Source of the DNA: an uncultured Alphaproteobacteria bacterium
Lineage (GTDB): Bacteria > Pseudomonadota > Alphaproteobacteria > Rhizobiales > Aestuariivirgaceae
Reading direction: 5' to 3'
Assembly: GCA_945957365.1 (NCBI GenBank)
Contig: CAMFKI010000033.1
Coordinates: 1 to 37,722 of the forward strand
Length of the DNA stretch: 37,722 nt
The notes below the pieces were generated by a model. It did no database searches. It was not told where the DNA came from and saw only the letters and a list, made by a program, of their open reading frames with translations. Positions 23,408-33,837 of this stretch are shown piece by piece (position 1 is the first letter of the stretch; every line of letters begins with the position of its first letter). The position numbers and the translations under genes were made by a program.

Positions 23408-24844
23408 ATGGCGCTGCACCGCAATTTCATCAACGGCGAATGGCTCGAAGGCAAGGGCGTCCGCGAGAACGTCAACCCCTCCGACCTCACCGACATCGTC
23501 GGGGAATATGCCCAGGCCGACAGGGCCCAGACGGAAGCCGCCATCGCCGCCGCGAAGGCCGCGCAGCCTGCCTGGGCCGCCGCCACGCCGCAGGTCCGTG
23601 CGGATGCGCTTGAATTCATCGGCACCGAACTCCTCGCCCGCAAGGACGAGATCGGCCGGCTCCTTTCGCGCGAGGAGGGAAAGCCGCTCGCCAACGGCAT
23701 CGCCGAGACGATGCGCGCGGCCCAGATCTTCAAGTTCTTCGCCCAGGAGACGCTGCGGGTCGAAGGTGTCGCCATCGCCTCCGTCCGCCCCGGCGTCGAC
23801 GTGACGATCACGCGCGAGGCGCTTGGTGTGGTGGGCCTCATCTGCCCGTGGAACTTCCCCATCGCCATTCCGGCCTGGAAAATGGCGCCCGCACTGGCCT
23901 TCGGCAACGCCGTGGTGTTCAAGCCCGCCGACCTCGTGCCGGGCTCGGCCTGGGCGCTGGCCGAGATCATCTCGCGCTCGGGGATTCCGAAGGGCGTGTT
24001 CAACCTCGTCATGGGCCGCGGCTCGGTGGTGGGCCAGACGCTGCTCGAGTCGCGCGACGTGAACGCCATCTCGTTTACCGGTTCGGTCGAGACGGGCGGC
24101 AAGGTCGCCATGGCCTGCGCCTCGCGCGGCGCCAAGTTCCAGCTCGAGATGGGTGGCAAGAACCCGCTCGTCGTGCTCGACGACGCGAACCTCGATCTCG
24201 CGGTGGCCGCGGCCCTCGATGGCGCCTTCTACCAGACCGGCCAGCGCTGCACGGCCTCCTCGCGCCTCATCGTGCAGTCCAAGGTTCACGATGCCTTCGT
24301 CGAGCGCATGGTCGACGGCATGAAGAAGCTGAAGGTCGACCACGCGCTGAAGGATGGCACGGTGATCGGCCCGGTCGTCGACGAGACCCAGATGGCCCAG
24401 GACGAGCGCTACATCCAGATCGCGCGCGACGAGGGCGGTGAACTCGCCTGGGGCGGCGAGCGGCTGAACCGCGACACCAAGGGCCATTATCTCAGCCCCG
24501 CGCTCTTCGTCGGCACCAAGAACGACATGCGCATCAACCGCGAGGAGGTCTTCGGCCCCGTCGCCTCGGTGATCAGGGTCGACAGCTACGACGAGGCGCT
24601 GAATGTGGCGAACGACACGGCCTTCGGCCTGTCGTCGGGCATCGTCACCACCTCGCTCAAATACGCGACCGACTTCCGCAAGAAGTCGGCCGCCGGCATG
24701 GTGATGGTGAACCTCGCCACCGCGGGCGTCGACTATCACGTGCCCTTCGGCGGCCGGAAAGGCTCGAGCTACGGCGCGCGCGAGCAGGGCCGTGCGGCGG
24801 TCGACTTCTACACGTCCATCAAGACGGCCTATACGCTGGCGTAA
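23408..24844 (+). CDS. Aldehyde dehydrogenase (ketoglutarate-semialdehyde dehydrogenase-like)
   Basis: A 478-residue NAD(P)-dependent aldehyde dehydrogenase. Catalytic and cofactor residues are N149 in CPWNFPIAIP, a lysine in FKPAD, the SFTGSVETGG motif, E247 in QLEMGGKNP and nucleophile C281 in TGQRCTASS. Overall it resembles Bacillus-type 2-oxoglutarate semialdehyde dehydrogenase (for example GRGSVVGQ, GQRCTASSRLIVQS and PFGGRKGSSYGAREQG), but aldehyde specificity in this superfamily is easily changed. It is divergent from the dehydrogenase-aminotransferase-MatB operon, so it could supply malonate from malonate semialdehyde. The ribosome site is weak (GGGGATC). Confidence 0.87.
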   Translation: MALHRNFINGEWLEGKGVRENVNPSDLTDIVGEYAQADRAQTEAAIAAAKAAQPAWAAATPQVRADALEFIGTELLARKDEIGRLLSREEGKPLANGIAETMRAAQIFKFFAQETLRVEGVAIASVRPGVDVTITREALGVVGLICPWNFPIAIPAWKMAPALAFGNAVVFKPADLVPGSAWALAEIISRSGIPKGVFNLVMGRGSVVGQTLLESRDVNAISFTGSVETGGKVAMACASRGAKFQLEMGGKNPLVVLDDANLDLAVAAALDGAFYQTGQRCTASSRLIVQSKVHDAFVERMVDGMKKLKVDHALKDGTVIGPVVDETQMAQDERYIQIARDEGGELAWGGERLNRDTKGHYLSPALFVGTKNDMRINREEVFGPVASVIRVDSYDEALNVANDTAFGLSSGIVTTSLKYATDFRKKSAAGMVMVNLATAGVDYHVPFGGRKGSSYGAREQGRAAVDFYTSIKTAYTLA

Positions 24845-24870
24845 ACAAGAGGAATCCTCCTCCATTTGCC

Positions 24871-24896
24871 GTCATCCCGGCTTTCGCCGGGGTGAC
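24871..24896. repeat. Short palindrome, family B, copy 1 (terminator-like)
   Basis: GTCATCCCGG and CCGGGGTGAC pair around a CTTTCG loop (10 pairs with one G-T wobble). It sits between the convergent stops of the aldehyde dehydrogenase and nicotinamidase genes and probably acts as a bidirectional terminator. The same sequence type recurs at 34774 and 34957-35040. Confidence 0.8.
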
Positions 24897-24921
24897 GTTC
24901 ATTCGAAGAAGTGGCGCAGCC

Positions 24922-25524
24922 TCACACCAGCGCGATGCCGTGTTCCTGGAAGCTCTTGCGCGCCGCATCCGCCGAGCCGTCGAGGTCGATCGCGCGGCAG
25001 GCCGCCTCGATCACGTCCGTCTCGAAGCCCAGGCGCCGTGCATCCTCGGCCGAAAAGCGCACGCAGTAATCGAAGGCGAGGCCGACGCAGACCACCTTGT
25101 CGAAGCCGCGCTCCTTGAGATAACCGCCGAGCCCCGTCGGCGTCGTGCGGTCATTCTCGAAGAATGCGGAATAGCTGTCGATCTCCTCGCGGAAGCCCTT
25201 GCGGAGGATCAGTTCGGCGTTGACGCGCAGGTCCTTGTGGAACTCGGCGCCATGGGTGCCCTGCACGCAATGGTCGGGCCACAGCGTCTGGTGGCCATAG
25301 TGCATCATGGCGATCTCGAAGGGGTTCTTGGCCGGGTGCTGGGTGGCGAAGGACTTGTGCTCGGAGGGGTGCCAGTCCTGCGTCAGCACCACATGCTTGA
25401 AGCCCTTGGCGATGCGGTTGATCAGCGGCACCACCTCGTCGCCGCCCGGCACGGCGAGATTGCCGCCGGGGCAGAAGTCGTTCTGGACGTCGACGACCAG
25501 CAGGACGTCGGTGTCTTTCCACAT
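24922..25524 (-). CDS. pncA: Nicotinamidase
   Basis: A 200-residue isochorismatase-fold amidohydrolase converting nicotinamide to nicotinate in NAD salvage. The catalytic triad is D12 (VVDVQNDFCPGG), K109 (LRKG) and C154 (GLAFDYCV). Metal ligands D50, H52 and H56 lie in TQDWHPSEHKSF. WPDHCVQGTHGAEF is the usual family signature, and length is typical. It starts 4 bases after the glucokinase stop on the same strand, so the two are cotranscribed, an odd pairing of sugar entry and NAD salvage. Confidence 0.93.
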   Translation of the reverse strand: MWKDTDVLLVVDVQNDFCPGGNLAVPGGDEVVPLINRIAKGFKHVVLTQDWHPSEHKSFATQHPAKNPFEIAMMHYGHQTLWPDHCVQGTHGAEFHKDLRVNAELILRKGFREEIDSYSAFFENDRTTPTGLGGYLKERGFDKVVCVGLAFDYCVRFSAEDARRLGFETDVIEAACRAIDLDGSADAARKSFQEHGIALV

Positions 25525-25528
25525 GGCT

Positions 25529-26476
25529 TCACCTCATGTCGGCAATGGCGGCGGCACATCCTTTGAACGCGGGGAACCTGTCGACGATCACATAGACCGG
25601 GATCGGCTTCATGACGAAGGCGAGCCGCCCCTTCTCCTCGAAGATGGACCGGAAGGGCCCGGACTTCAACTTTTCGACGATGGACGGCGCGATGCCGCCC
25701 GCCAGATAGACGCCGCCCTTGGCCTGCATGGTCATCGCCGCATCGCCCGCCACGCGGGCGAGCCACACGATGAACTGGTCCAGCGTCCTCACCGCGGCCG
25801 GATCGGTTCCGGCAAGCGCCGCCTGCAGCACCGCCTCGGGCGTCGCCAGCGTCGGGGTGGCGGTCGCTGCGCGATACATCCGCAGCAGTCCCCCGCCGGT
25901 GATCGCATCCTCCGACTCGAACAGCACGCCGGGCTTCGACATCCTCTCGCGCCAGTCGAATTCTTCCTGGGTGACCACGGGCAGCGTGATGTGCCCCACC
26001 TCGCCCGGCAGCGCCATCCAGCCGCCCTGCGGCAGCGGCGCCAGCGTCGCCATGCCGAGCCCGGTGCCGGGGCCGAGCACGATCTTCACGCCAGGCTTCT
26101 GCGGCAGCTCGCCGCCGATCTGGACGACATCCTCGCCATCGAGATGCGGCAGCGCCAGGGCGAGGGCCTCGAAATCATTGAGCAGGCGGAACGCCTTCGC
26201 ATCTGCCGCCCGGCGCAGCGACTCCCGCGTGAAGCTCCAGTTGCGGTTGGTGAGGTGCACCGTTTCGCCCTCGACGGGGCCCGCCACCGCGATGGCGGCC
26301 CCCGCCAGGCCCGACACGCCCATGGCCTTCACATAGGCCGCGATCGAGTCCTCCAACGAGGCGAAATTGTCGTTCTTCTGGACGGCGACCTGTGCCACCC
26401 GCGTGGTTCCGGGCTCGACCAGCCCGAAGCGCGAGTTGGTGCCTCCGATATCGCCGACAAGTGCCAGTTCCGTCAT
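25529..26476 (-). CDS. glk: Glucokinase
   Basis: A 315-residue proteobacterial-type (non-ROK) glucokinase that phosphorylates glucose to glucose 6-phosphate with ATP. It shows the phosphate-1 loop GDIGGTNSRFGL, the conserved LLNDFEALA segment with the catalytic aspartate, LGPGTGLGMA and the GEVGH segment. The start at 26476 is chosen since it places the ATP loop at residue 8 and has GGGGGA upstream; a longer reading adds a basic tail unlike the family. The product feeds zwf-pgl-edd-eda located 3 kb away. It is divergent from prfC. Confidence 0.92.
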   Translation of the reverse strand: MTELALVGDIGGTNSRFGLVEPGTTRVAQVAVQKNDNFASLEDSIAAYVKAMGVSGLAGAAIAVAGPVEGETVHLTNRNWSFTRESLRRAADAKAFRLLNDFEALALALPHLDGEDVVQIGGELPQKPGVKIVLGPGTGLGMATLAPLPQGGWMALPGEVGHITLPVVTQEEFDWRERMSKPGVLFESEDAITGGGLLRMYRAATATPTLATPEAVLQAALAGTDPAAVRTLDQFIVWLARVAGDAAMTMQAKGGVYLAGGIAPSIVEKLKSGPFRSIFEEKGRLAFVMKPIPVYVIVDRFPAFKGCAAAIADMR

Positions 26477-26585
26477 GGCTTTTCCCCCGTTCCTTCCACT
26501 GCCACGAAGGCGCGATTTCGGCAAGCTTTACCCGCCCCCAAAAGCCGTCTAGGAAGCCCTCCACCCTTCAATTTTCAGGTTTCCC

Positions 26586-28165
<1,580 letters not shown>

Positions 28166-28169
<4 letters not shown>

Positions 28170-28900
28170 CCCCGGCCGCGCAATATCTGCCGCTCGGCTT
28201 TGGCCTTCCCCACGCGGTGGCCATCGTGCTGATCCTCGCGCTGTGGGGCTTCTACACGCCGATCCTCGGGCTCCTCGGCCGCGGCTCGCTCAACTCGCAG
28301 CTCCATGCGGTGCGCCTGCGCTGGTTCGAGGTGCATCAGGGCACCGACCGCGAGCACCGCGTCTTCGATGCGATCATGCTGGGCCACATCTCCAACTCCA
28401 TCTCCTATTTCGGATCGGGCACGCTGCTCGTGCTGGCGGGACTCGTCAGTGCGCTGGCCAACGTCAACAGTGTCTTCCTGCTGACGCGCGAACTGGCCTT
28501 CGTCGATCACGACATGTCGCTGCAGCTCTTCACGCTCTGCGTCTTCCTGCTGACCGCGATCCTCGCCCAGTGCTTCTTCTCCTTCACCTACGCGCTGCGC
28601 AAGATGGCCTATACCTTCGCCATGCTCGGCGGGCTGCAGGCCAGCAAGGCCGATACGCCGCAGGCCCGCATCATGGGCGAACAGTCGGCGGTGGTGCTGA
28701 CGGAAGCCGTGCGCTCCATCAACACCGGCATTCGCGGCTATTACTATGCGGTTGCCGCCATGTTCCTCTTCGCCGGCCCATGGCTCTGCATCGCCGCCAC
28801 GCTGGCGATCACGGCACTGCTCTATTACCGCCAGCTCTTCTCGCCGACTGCGGTGGCCATCGCCAAGTATGTCGACGTGCTGAAGGGTACGAAGGGGTAG
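28166..28900 (+). CDS. DUF599 family membrane protein
   Basis: A 244-residue protein matching DUF599 throughout, with four strong transmembrane helices (about residues 14-36, 75-97, 115-140 and 195-220). Family features are RLRWFEVHQG, GHISNSISYFGSG and AVRSINTGIRGYYYA. The function is unknown. Its start overlaps the prfC stop by four bases, so it is probably translated in coupling with release factor 3. A composite palindrome begins 22 bases after its stop. Confidence 0.85.
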
Positions 28901-28922
28901 GATACCGCTGATCACCCCAGCC

Positions 28923-29075
28923 CCTTCTCCCGTCGCAACGCGATGGGAGAAGGTGGCCGACAGGCCGGATGAGGGCTGCGTCAGCGCGGCAAGATGTTTG
29001 AAGCCGAGACTCGCGGAGGCAGGCCCTCATCCGCCCTTCGGGCACCTTCTCCCATTGCTACGCAACGGGAGAAGG
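28923..29075. repeat. Composite palindromic element, copy A1 (153 bp)
   Basis: Bounded by CCTTCTCCC and GGGAGAAGG. The left arm has a hairpin of about 14 bp, then GGCC-GACA-GGCC, then GGATGAGGGC. A centre of about 45 bases follows. The right arm mirrors it: GGCCCTCATCC, then GCCC-TTC-GGGC, then ACCTTCTCCC and its hairpin. It fills the gap between the convergent DUF599 and eda genes and ends 3 bases before the eda stop, so it likely terminates both. Copy A2 is the same length and lies in inverted orientation. Confidence 0.9.
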
Positions 29076-29078
29076 GGA

Positions 29079-29720
29079 TTAAGCCTTCAGCCCTGCCGCC
29101 TCAGCAGCGAGCTTTTCGATCCCCGCCCAGTCCTTGGCTTCCACCAACTTCTTCGGCGCCATCCAGGAACCGCCGACCGTGATGACGTTCGGCAGCTTCA
29201 GGTACGACACCGCCTTCTCCGGCGTGATCCCGCCCGTCGGGCAGAAGCGGATCTTCGGCAGCGGCGAGGCGAGCGACGAGAGATAGGCCGTCCCGCCGGC
29301 AGGCTCGGCGGGGAAGAATTTCTGGATCGTGTAGCCCCACTCCAGCAGCGCCATGCATTCCGACGCCGTGACACCGCCCGGCAGCAGCGCGATGTCGTAA
29401 TCCTCCGCCGCCCCCAGCAGCCGGCCGGTCGATCCCGGCGACACCGCGAACGTGCAGCCGATCTTGTCACAGTCGCGCAGCTGCTCCGGCGTCAGCACCG
29501 TGCCGGAGCCGACGATGGCGCCTTCGACCTCGGCGATGATGGCACGGATGCAATCCATCGCCCTCGCCGTGCGCAGCGTGATCTCGAGCACCGGCAAGCC
29601 GCCCTTGACCAGCGCGCGGGCCAGCGGCACGGCGTCTTCCACCTTCTCGATCACCATCACCGGCACCACCGGCGCCAGGGACAGCGCCTCGGCGAGACCC
29701 TTCTGGTAGTCCTTCGTCAT
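29079..29720 (-). CDS. eda: KDPG aldolase (2-keto-3-deoxy-6-phosphogluconate aldolase)
   Basis: A 213-residue class I aldolase that splits KDPG into pyruvate and glyceraldehyde 3-phosphate, the last step of the Entner-Doudoroff pathway. Catalytic E46 is in GLPVLEITLRT and Schiff-base lysine K134 in WGYTIQKFFPAE. SPGSTG, LPGGV and CPTGGIT are the usual phosphate-binding loops. The ATG at 29720 overlaps the edd stop by one base (TGATG); a GTG codon just before it is less likely. It is the last gene of the zwf-pgl-edd-eda operon. Confidence 0.95.
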   Translation of the reverse strand: MTKDYQKGLAEALSLAPVVPVMVIEKVEDAVPLARALVKGGLPVLEITLRTARAMDCIRAIIAEVEGAIVGSGTVLTPEQLRDCDKIGCTFAVSPGSTGRLLGAAEDYDIALLPGGVTASECMALLEWGYTIQKFFPAEPAGGTAYLSSLASPLPKIRFCPTGGITPEKAVSYLKLPNVITVGGSWMAPKKLVEAKDWAGIEKLAAEAAGLKA

Positions 29721-31534
29721 CACACGACCTCGAAAATCGATGCGCCCTGATCGGCGCGGCCGGCGTTCCTTCGGAACATCTGGAACAGCTCGCGCCCGGT
29801 GCCGACGTTGTTGGCGGAGAGATCGGCCTTCACCGCCTCGCGCGATGAAAGATCGGCGAGTACCTCAAGCGTGCCCGCATCGGCATCGAGCCGGATGATG
29901 TCGCCGTCCCTGATCTTGGCGATGGGCCCGCCATCCACGGCCTCGGGCGTCAGGTGAATGGCCGCAGGCACCTTGCCCGAAGCACCCGACATGCGGCCAT
30001 CGGTGACCAGCGCCACCTTCAGTCCGCGCTCCTGCAGCACGGCGAGCGGTGGCGTCAGGCGATGCAGCTCCGGCATGCCATTGGCCTTCGGCCCCTGGAA
30101 GCGCACCACGGCCACGACATCGCTGTTGAGCGCGCCGGCCTTGAAGGCCGCCTGCAGCTCTTCCTGCGAATGGAACACCTTGGCCGGCGCCTCGATCACA
30201 TGGCGGTCGGCCGGGATGGACGAGGTCTTGATGACGGAGAGACCGAGGTTGCCGGTCAGCACGTTGAGCCCGCCCGTCGGCTGGAAGGGATCGCGCGCGC
30301 CGCGCAGCACCTTTTCATCGGCAGACGTGTGCACGGCGTCGGCATAGACGAGCTCGCCATCGGCCCCGAGCTTCGCTTCCCTGGTGTAGCCCGAAAGGCC
30401 GGTGCCCATGATGGTCTGCACGTCCTCGTGCAGAAGCCCTGCGCCCAGCAGCTCGCGGATCAGGAAGCCCATGCCGCCCGCGGCGTTGAAGTGGTTCACG
30501 TCCGCCTTGCCGTTGGGATAGACGCGCGCCATCAGCGGCACGGCCTTCGACAATTCGGCGAGGTCTTCCCAGGTGAGCGCGATGCCTGCCGCCGCCGCCA
30601 TGGCGATGAGGTGCATCGTGTGGTTGGTCGAGCCGCCGGTGGCCAAGAGGCCGACGACGCCGTTCACCACGGCCTTCTCGTCATAGATGCGGCCGATCGG
30701 CTGGTAGTCGTTGCCGAGTGCGGTGATCGACAGCGCGCGCTTTGCCGACTCGCGTGTGATCGCATCGCGCAGCGGCGTGTTGGGGTTGACGAAGGTCGAG
30801 CCCGGCAAATGCAGGCCCATGATCTCCATCAGCATCTGGTTCGAATTCGCCGTGCCGTAGAAGGTGCAGGTGCCCGGCCCGTGATAGGAGAGCGATTCGG
30901 CCTCCAGCAGCTGGTCGCGCCCCACTTTCCCTTCGGCATAGAGCTGGCGGATCTTCGCCTTCTCGTCATTCGGCAGGCCGCTGGTCATCGGCCCCGCCGG
31001 AATGAACACCGCGGGCAGGTGGCCGAATGACAGCGCGCCGATGATGAGCCCCGGCACGATCTTGTCGCAGACGCCGAGATAGACCGCCGCATCGAACATC
31101 TGGTGCGAGAGCGCCACCGCCGTCGACAGTGCGATCACGTCGCGCGAGAACAGCGAAAGCTCCATGCCGGTCTCTCCTTGAGTCACGCCATCGCACATGG
31201 CGGGCACGCCGCCCGCCACCTGGGCGGTGCCGCCCACGGCGCGCGCCGCCTCGCGGATCATCTGCGGATAGGTCTCGAAGGGCTGGTGCGCCGAGAGCAT
31301 GTCGTTGTAGGCGGTGACGATCCCGAGGTTCGGCGCGTTGCCGTTCCTGAGCGCGTTCTTGTCGTGCGGGCCGCAGGCGGCGAAGCCGTGCGCGATGTTG
31401 GCGCAGCCCAGCGCCTTGCGCTTCGGCGTCAGCGCCACGGCGGCGTCGATCTTCTCGAGGTAGCGGCGGCGCGGGTTGCGGCTCCTCTCGATGATCTTCT
31501 CGGTGACGGCGGAAATCGTCGCGTTCACGGACAT
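29720..31534 (-). CDS. edd: Phosphogluconate dehydratase
   Basis: A 604-residue iron-sulfur dehydratase of the IlvD/Edd family turning 6-phosphogluconate into KDPG. Edd features are TAYNDMLSAHQPFETYPQ, GGVPAMCDGVTQGE, DKIVPGLIIGAL, the GTCTFYGTANSNQMLMEIMG cysteine region and TDGRMSGASGKVPAAIH. Length is typical. It starts 12 bases after the pgl stop and overlaps eda by one base. The enzyme is oxygen-sensitive through its Fe-S cluster. Confidence 0.96.
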   Translation of the reverse strand: MSVNATISAVTEKIIERSRNPRRRYLEKIDAAVALTPKRKALGCANIAHGFAACGPHDKNALRNGNAPNLGIVTAYNDMLSAHQPFETYPQMIREAARAVGGTAQVAGGVPAMCDGVTQGETGMELSLFSRDVIALSTAVALSHQMFDAAVYLGVCDKIVPGLIIGALSFGHLPAVFIPAGPMTSGLPNDEKAKIRQLYAEGKVGRDQLLEAESLSYHGPGTCTFYGTANSNQMLMEIMGLHLPGSTFVNPNTPLRDAITRESAKRALSITALGNDYQPIGRIYDEKAVVNGVVGLLATGGSTNHTMHLIAMAAAAGIALTWEDLAELSKAVPLMARVYPNGKADVNHFNAAGGMGFLIRELLGAGLLHEDVQTIMGTGLSGYTREAKLGADGELVYADAVHTSADEKVLRGARDPFQPTGGLNVLTGNLGLSVIKTSSIPADRHVIEAPAKVFHSQEELQAAFKAGALNSDVVAVVRFQGPKANGMPELHRLTPPLAVLQERGLKVALVTDGRMSGASGKVPAAIHLTPEAVDGGPIAKIRDGDIIRLDADAGTLEVLADLSSREAVKADLSANNVGTGRELFQMFRRNAGRADQGASIFEVV

Positions 31535-31546
31535 GGCTTCACCTCG

Positions 31547-32203
31547 TTAGGGGCACCAGTAGAGCGTCACCGGGGCCGCGCTGCGCAAGACCGCGCGCAC
31601 CGGCATGTCTTCTTCCGGACCGGCGGCCAGCGCCTGCTTCAGCACCTGCTTCTTTTCCGCCCCCTCGATGTGGAGCGCCAGGCGGCCCGCCGATTCCAGC
31701 ACCGGCAGGGTGAAGGTCAGCCGCGGCTCGCCCGCACCGGGCGCAGTGATGGCGATGAGACGTTTGGCCGTCTCGCCGTCGATCGCCTCGGCCAGCGTAT
31801 CGCCGCCGGGGAAGAAGGAGGCGGTGTGCCCGTCATTGCCCATGCCCAGCACGGCGACGTCGAAGGCCGGGATCTTCTCGGCCTCCGGATTGTCGACCAG
31901 CGGCACGAAGCGCGCGGCGGCGGCCTTGTTCTGCAGCAGGTGCTGGCGCACGAGGCGCGCGTTGGAGCGCTCGGAGGTCTCCGGCACCTGGCGCTCGTCG
32001 ACCAGCGTCACGCTGACGCGGCTCCACGGAATGTCGATCTGCGACAGCTTCTCGAAGAACAGCTTCGGCGTCGTTCCGCCGGAGACGGCGAGCGTCGCCT
32101 TGCCCTTGGCCTCGATGGCGCGGGCCAGTTCATCCGCCACGTCGCGGGCGAGGTTTTCGGCCAGCTGCTCGCGGGCCTCGAAGATGCGTTCGGCTTCAAT
32201 CAA
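31547..32203 (-). CDS. pgl: 6-phosphogluconolactonase
   Basis: A 218-residue DevB-type lactonase hydrolysing 6-phosphogluconolactone. Family motifs are LAVSGGTTPKLFFEKL, VTLVDERQVPETSERSNARL, and LGMGNDGHTASFFPG. The start appears to be a TTG at 32203 overlapping the zwf end by 8 bases, with AGGACCAGGA just upstream; no ATG or GTG is available before the first conserved strand. This rare start may lower expression relative to zwf. Confidence 0.92.
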   Translation of the reverse strand: MIEAERIFEAREQLAENLARDVADELARAIEAKGKATLAVSGGTTPKLFFEKLSQIDIPWSRVSVTLVDERQVPETSERSNARLVRQHLLQNKAAAARFVPLVDNPEAEKIPAFDVAVLGMGNDGHTASFFPGGDTLAEAIDGETAKRLIAITAPGAGEPRLTFTLPVLESAGRLALHIEGAEKKQVLKQALAAGPEEDMPVRAVLRSAAPVTLYWCP

Positions 32204-33680
32204 TGTCCTGGTCCTCGTACCATGTGCGGCCGTCGCGCTCGATCAGCGCCACGGCGGAAGACGGGCCCCATGTGCCCGCAGTATAGGGTTTGGGCGCCTC
32301 GCTCGAGGCCGCCCAGGCGTCGAGCATCGGGTCGATCCAGGCCCATGCGGCCTCGACCTCGTCGCGGCGCATGAACAGCGCCTGGTTGCCGCGCACGACG
32401 TCCATGATGAGCCGCTCATAGGCATCCGGATTGCGCACGTTGAAGGCATCGGCGAAGCTCATGTCGAGCGGCACGTTGGAAAGCCGCATGCCGCCCGGGC
32501 CCGGATCCTTGATCATCAGCCACAGCTTCACGCCCTCGTCGGGCTGGAGCCTTATGACGAGCCTGTTGGGTGCAATCGGCCCGGCCGTCCCGTCGAACAC
32601 CGAATGCGGGATCGGCTTGAAGGTGACGACGATCTCGGACACGCGCGACGGCAGCCTTTTGCCGGTGCGCAGATAGAACGGCACGCCGGCCCATCGCCAA
32701 TTGTTGATCTCGGCCTTGAGCGCCACGAAGGTCTCGGTCTTCGATGTCGAGGAGCCCAGTTCCTCGAGATAGCCCTTCACCGCGCCGCCGTTCGCGGCGC
32801 CGGCGCGATACTGGCCGCGCACCGTGGCGTTGGGCACGGCCTCGGCGGTGATCGGCTTCAGCGACTTCAGAACCTTGAGCTTCTCGTCGCGCAGCGCATC
32901 GGCCTGGGTCGAGGTCGGAGGTTCCATGGCGACGAGGCAGAGGAGTTGCAGCATGTGGTTCTGCACCATGTCGCGCAGCGCGCCCGCCGTGTCGTAGTAG
33001 CCGGCGCGGCCCTCGACGCCCAGCGTCTCGGCCACCGTGATCTGCACATGGTCGACGTGGCCCGAGTTCCACACGGGCTCGAACAGCGCATTGGCAAAGC
33101 GCAGCGCCATCAGGTTCTGCACCGTCTCCTTCCCGAGGTAATGATCGATGCGGTAGATCTGCGGCTCCCTGAACACCTTGCCGACCTGCTCGTTCAGCGC
33201 ATGCGCCGAGGCGCCCGACTTGCCGAGCGGCTTCTCGATCACCACGCGGGTGCGCGGCGTCACCAAGTGATTGGCGCCGAGCCGGTCGCAGATCGGCCCG
33301 AACAGGTCCGGCCCCACCGCGAGATAGAAGACGCGGATGCGCTCGGCCTCGGGCTTCAGCAGCCGGCCGAGATCGGCCCAGCCGGCGTCCTGTGCTGCAT
33401 CCGCCGTCACGTAGTGCAGCCGCTCGAGGAAGCGCGCCATCATCTCCGGCGGGCGGTCGGCCTCGGCCACGTGGTCCTCGATCGCCGTGCGGGCGAAGGC
33501 CCGGAACGCCTCATCGCTCATCGCCCGGCGCGAACAGCCGATGATGCGCGAGCCCGGCGGGATCTGGCCGGCGAGGTCGCGGTGGAACAGCGCCGGCAGA
33601 AGCTTGCGCTGCGAGAGGTCGCCCGTGGCGCCGAAGACCACGAGGTCGAACAGCTCCACCGGGATGATGCGCGGGGTCAT
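32196..33680 (-). CDS. zwf: Glucose-6-phosphate 1-dehydrogenase
   Basis: A 494-residue enzyme oxidising glucose 6-phosphate to 6-phosphogluconolactone with NAD(P). The coenzyme loop is FGATGDLSQRKLLPALF, the EKPLGKS lysine loop follows, and the substrate signature RIDHYLGKETVQN is intact. PFYLRTGKRLP and the GTWGP C-terminus are typical. The start at 33680 (ATG, GGAAAG about 9 bases upstream) is chosen over a TTG further out. It is the first gene of the Entner-Doudoroff operon, divergent from a sugar kinase. Confidence 0.95.
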   Translation of the reverse strand: MTPRIIPVELFDLVVFGATGDLSQRKLLPALFHRDLAGQIPPGSRIIGCSRRAMSDEAFRAFARTAIEDHVAEADRPPEMMARFLERLHYVTADAAQDAGWADLGRLLKPEAERIRVFYLAVGPDLFGPICDRLGANHLVTPRTRVVIEKPLGKSGASAHALNEQVGKVFREPQIYRIDHYLGKETVQNLMALRFANALFEPVWNSGHVDHVQITVAETLGVEGRAGYYDTAGALRDMVQNHMLQLLCLVAMEPPTSTQADALRDEKLKVLKSLKPITAEAVPNATVRGQYRAGAANGGAVKGYLEELGSSTSKTETFVALKAEINNWRWAGVPFYLRTGKRLPSRVSEIVVTFKPIPHSVFDGTAGPIAPNRLVIRLQPDEGVKLWLMIKDPGPGGMRLSNVPLDMSFADAFNVRNPDAYERLIMDVVRGNQALFMRRDEVEAAWAWIDPMLDAWAASSEAPKPYTAGTWGPSSAVALIERDGRTWYEDQDID

Positions 33681-33716
33681 TGAAAATCTTTCCGCCGTGT
33701 TTTGATGTGCGCCACT

Positions 33717-33744
33717 CAAATAGCGGCTTTGGATTACGAGTCAA
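33717..33744 (-). promoter_or_regulatory. Candidate promoter of the zwf operon
   Basis: Read on the minus strand, TTGACT (33744-33739) and TATTTG (33722-33717) are 16 bases apart and the -10-like box ends 36 bases before the zwf ATG. The -35 box matches sigma-70 at five of six positions; the -10 is weaker. No HexR-type palindrome was seen nearby. Confidence 0.4.
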
Positions 33745-33777
33745 TGAAGGCGGCAATACGTCAGGGCAAGTGATTTA

Positions 33778-33806
33778 TTGCAAGTCTCCGTGACATGGCT
33801 CATAGT
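33778..33806 (+). promoter_or_regulatory. Candidate promoter of the sugar kinase gene
   Basis: TTGCAA (33778-33783) and CATAGT (33801-33806) are 17 bases apart, 31 bases before the kinase ATG. A small inverted repeat TGCTG-6-CAGCA at 33807-33822 lies at the expected transcription start and could be an operator. Confidence 0.35.
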
Positions 33807-33837
33807 TGCTGCAAAATCAGCAGTTTGGGAGGACGGC

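Noticed and set aside
28923..29075. tRNA or other structured RNA gene
   Set aside because: The fold is a double mirror-image palindrome, not a cloverleaf, and recurs at operon ends in two orientations.
33807..33822. HexR or KdgR operator between zwf and the sugar kinase
   Set aside because: Only a 5-bp inverted repeat (TGCTG/CAGCA) is present; it does not match the HexR consensus, so it was noted only as a possible operator.
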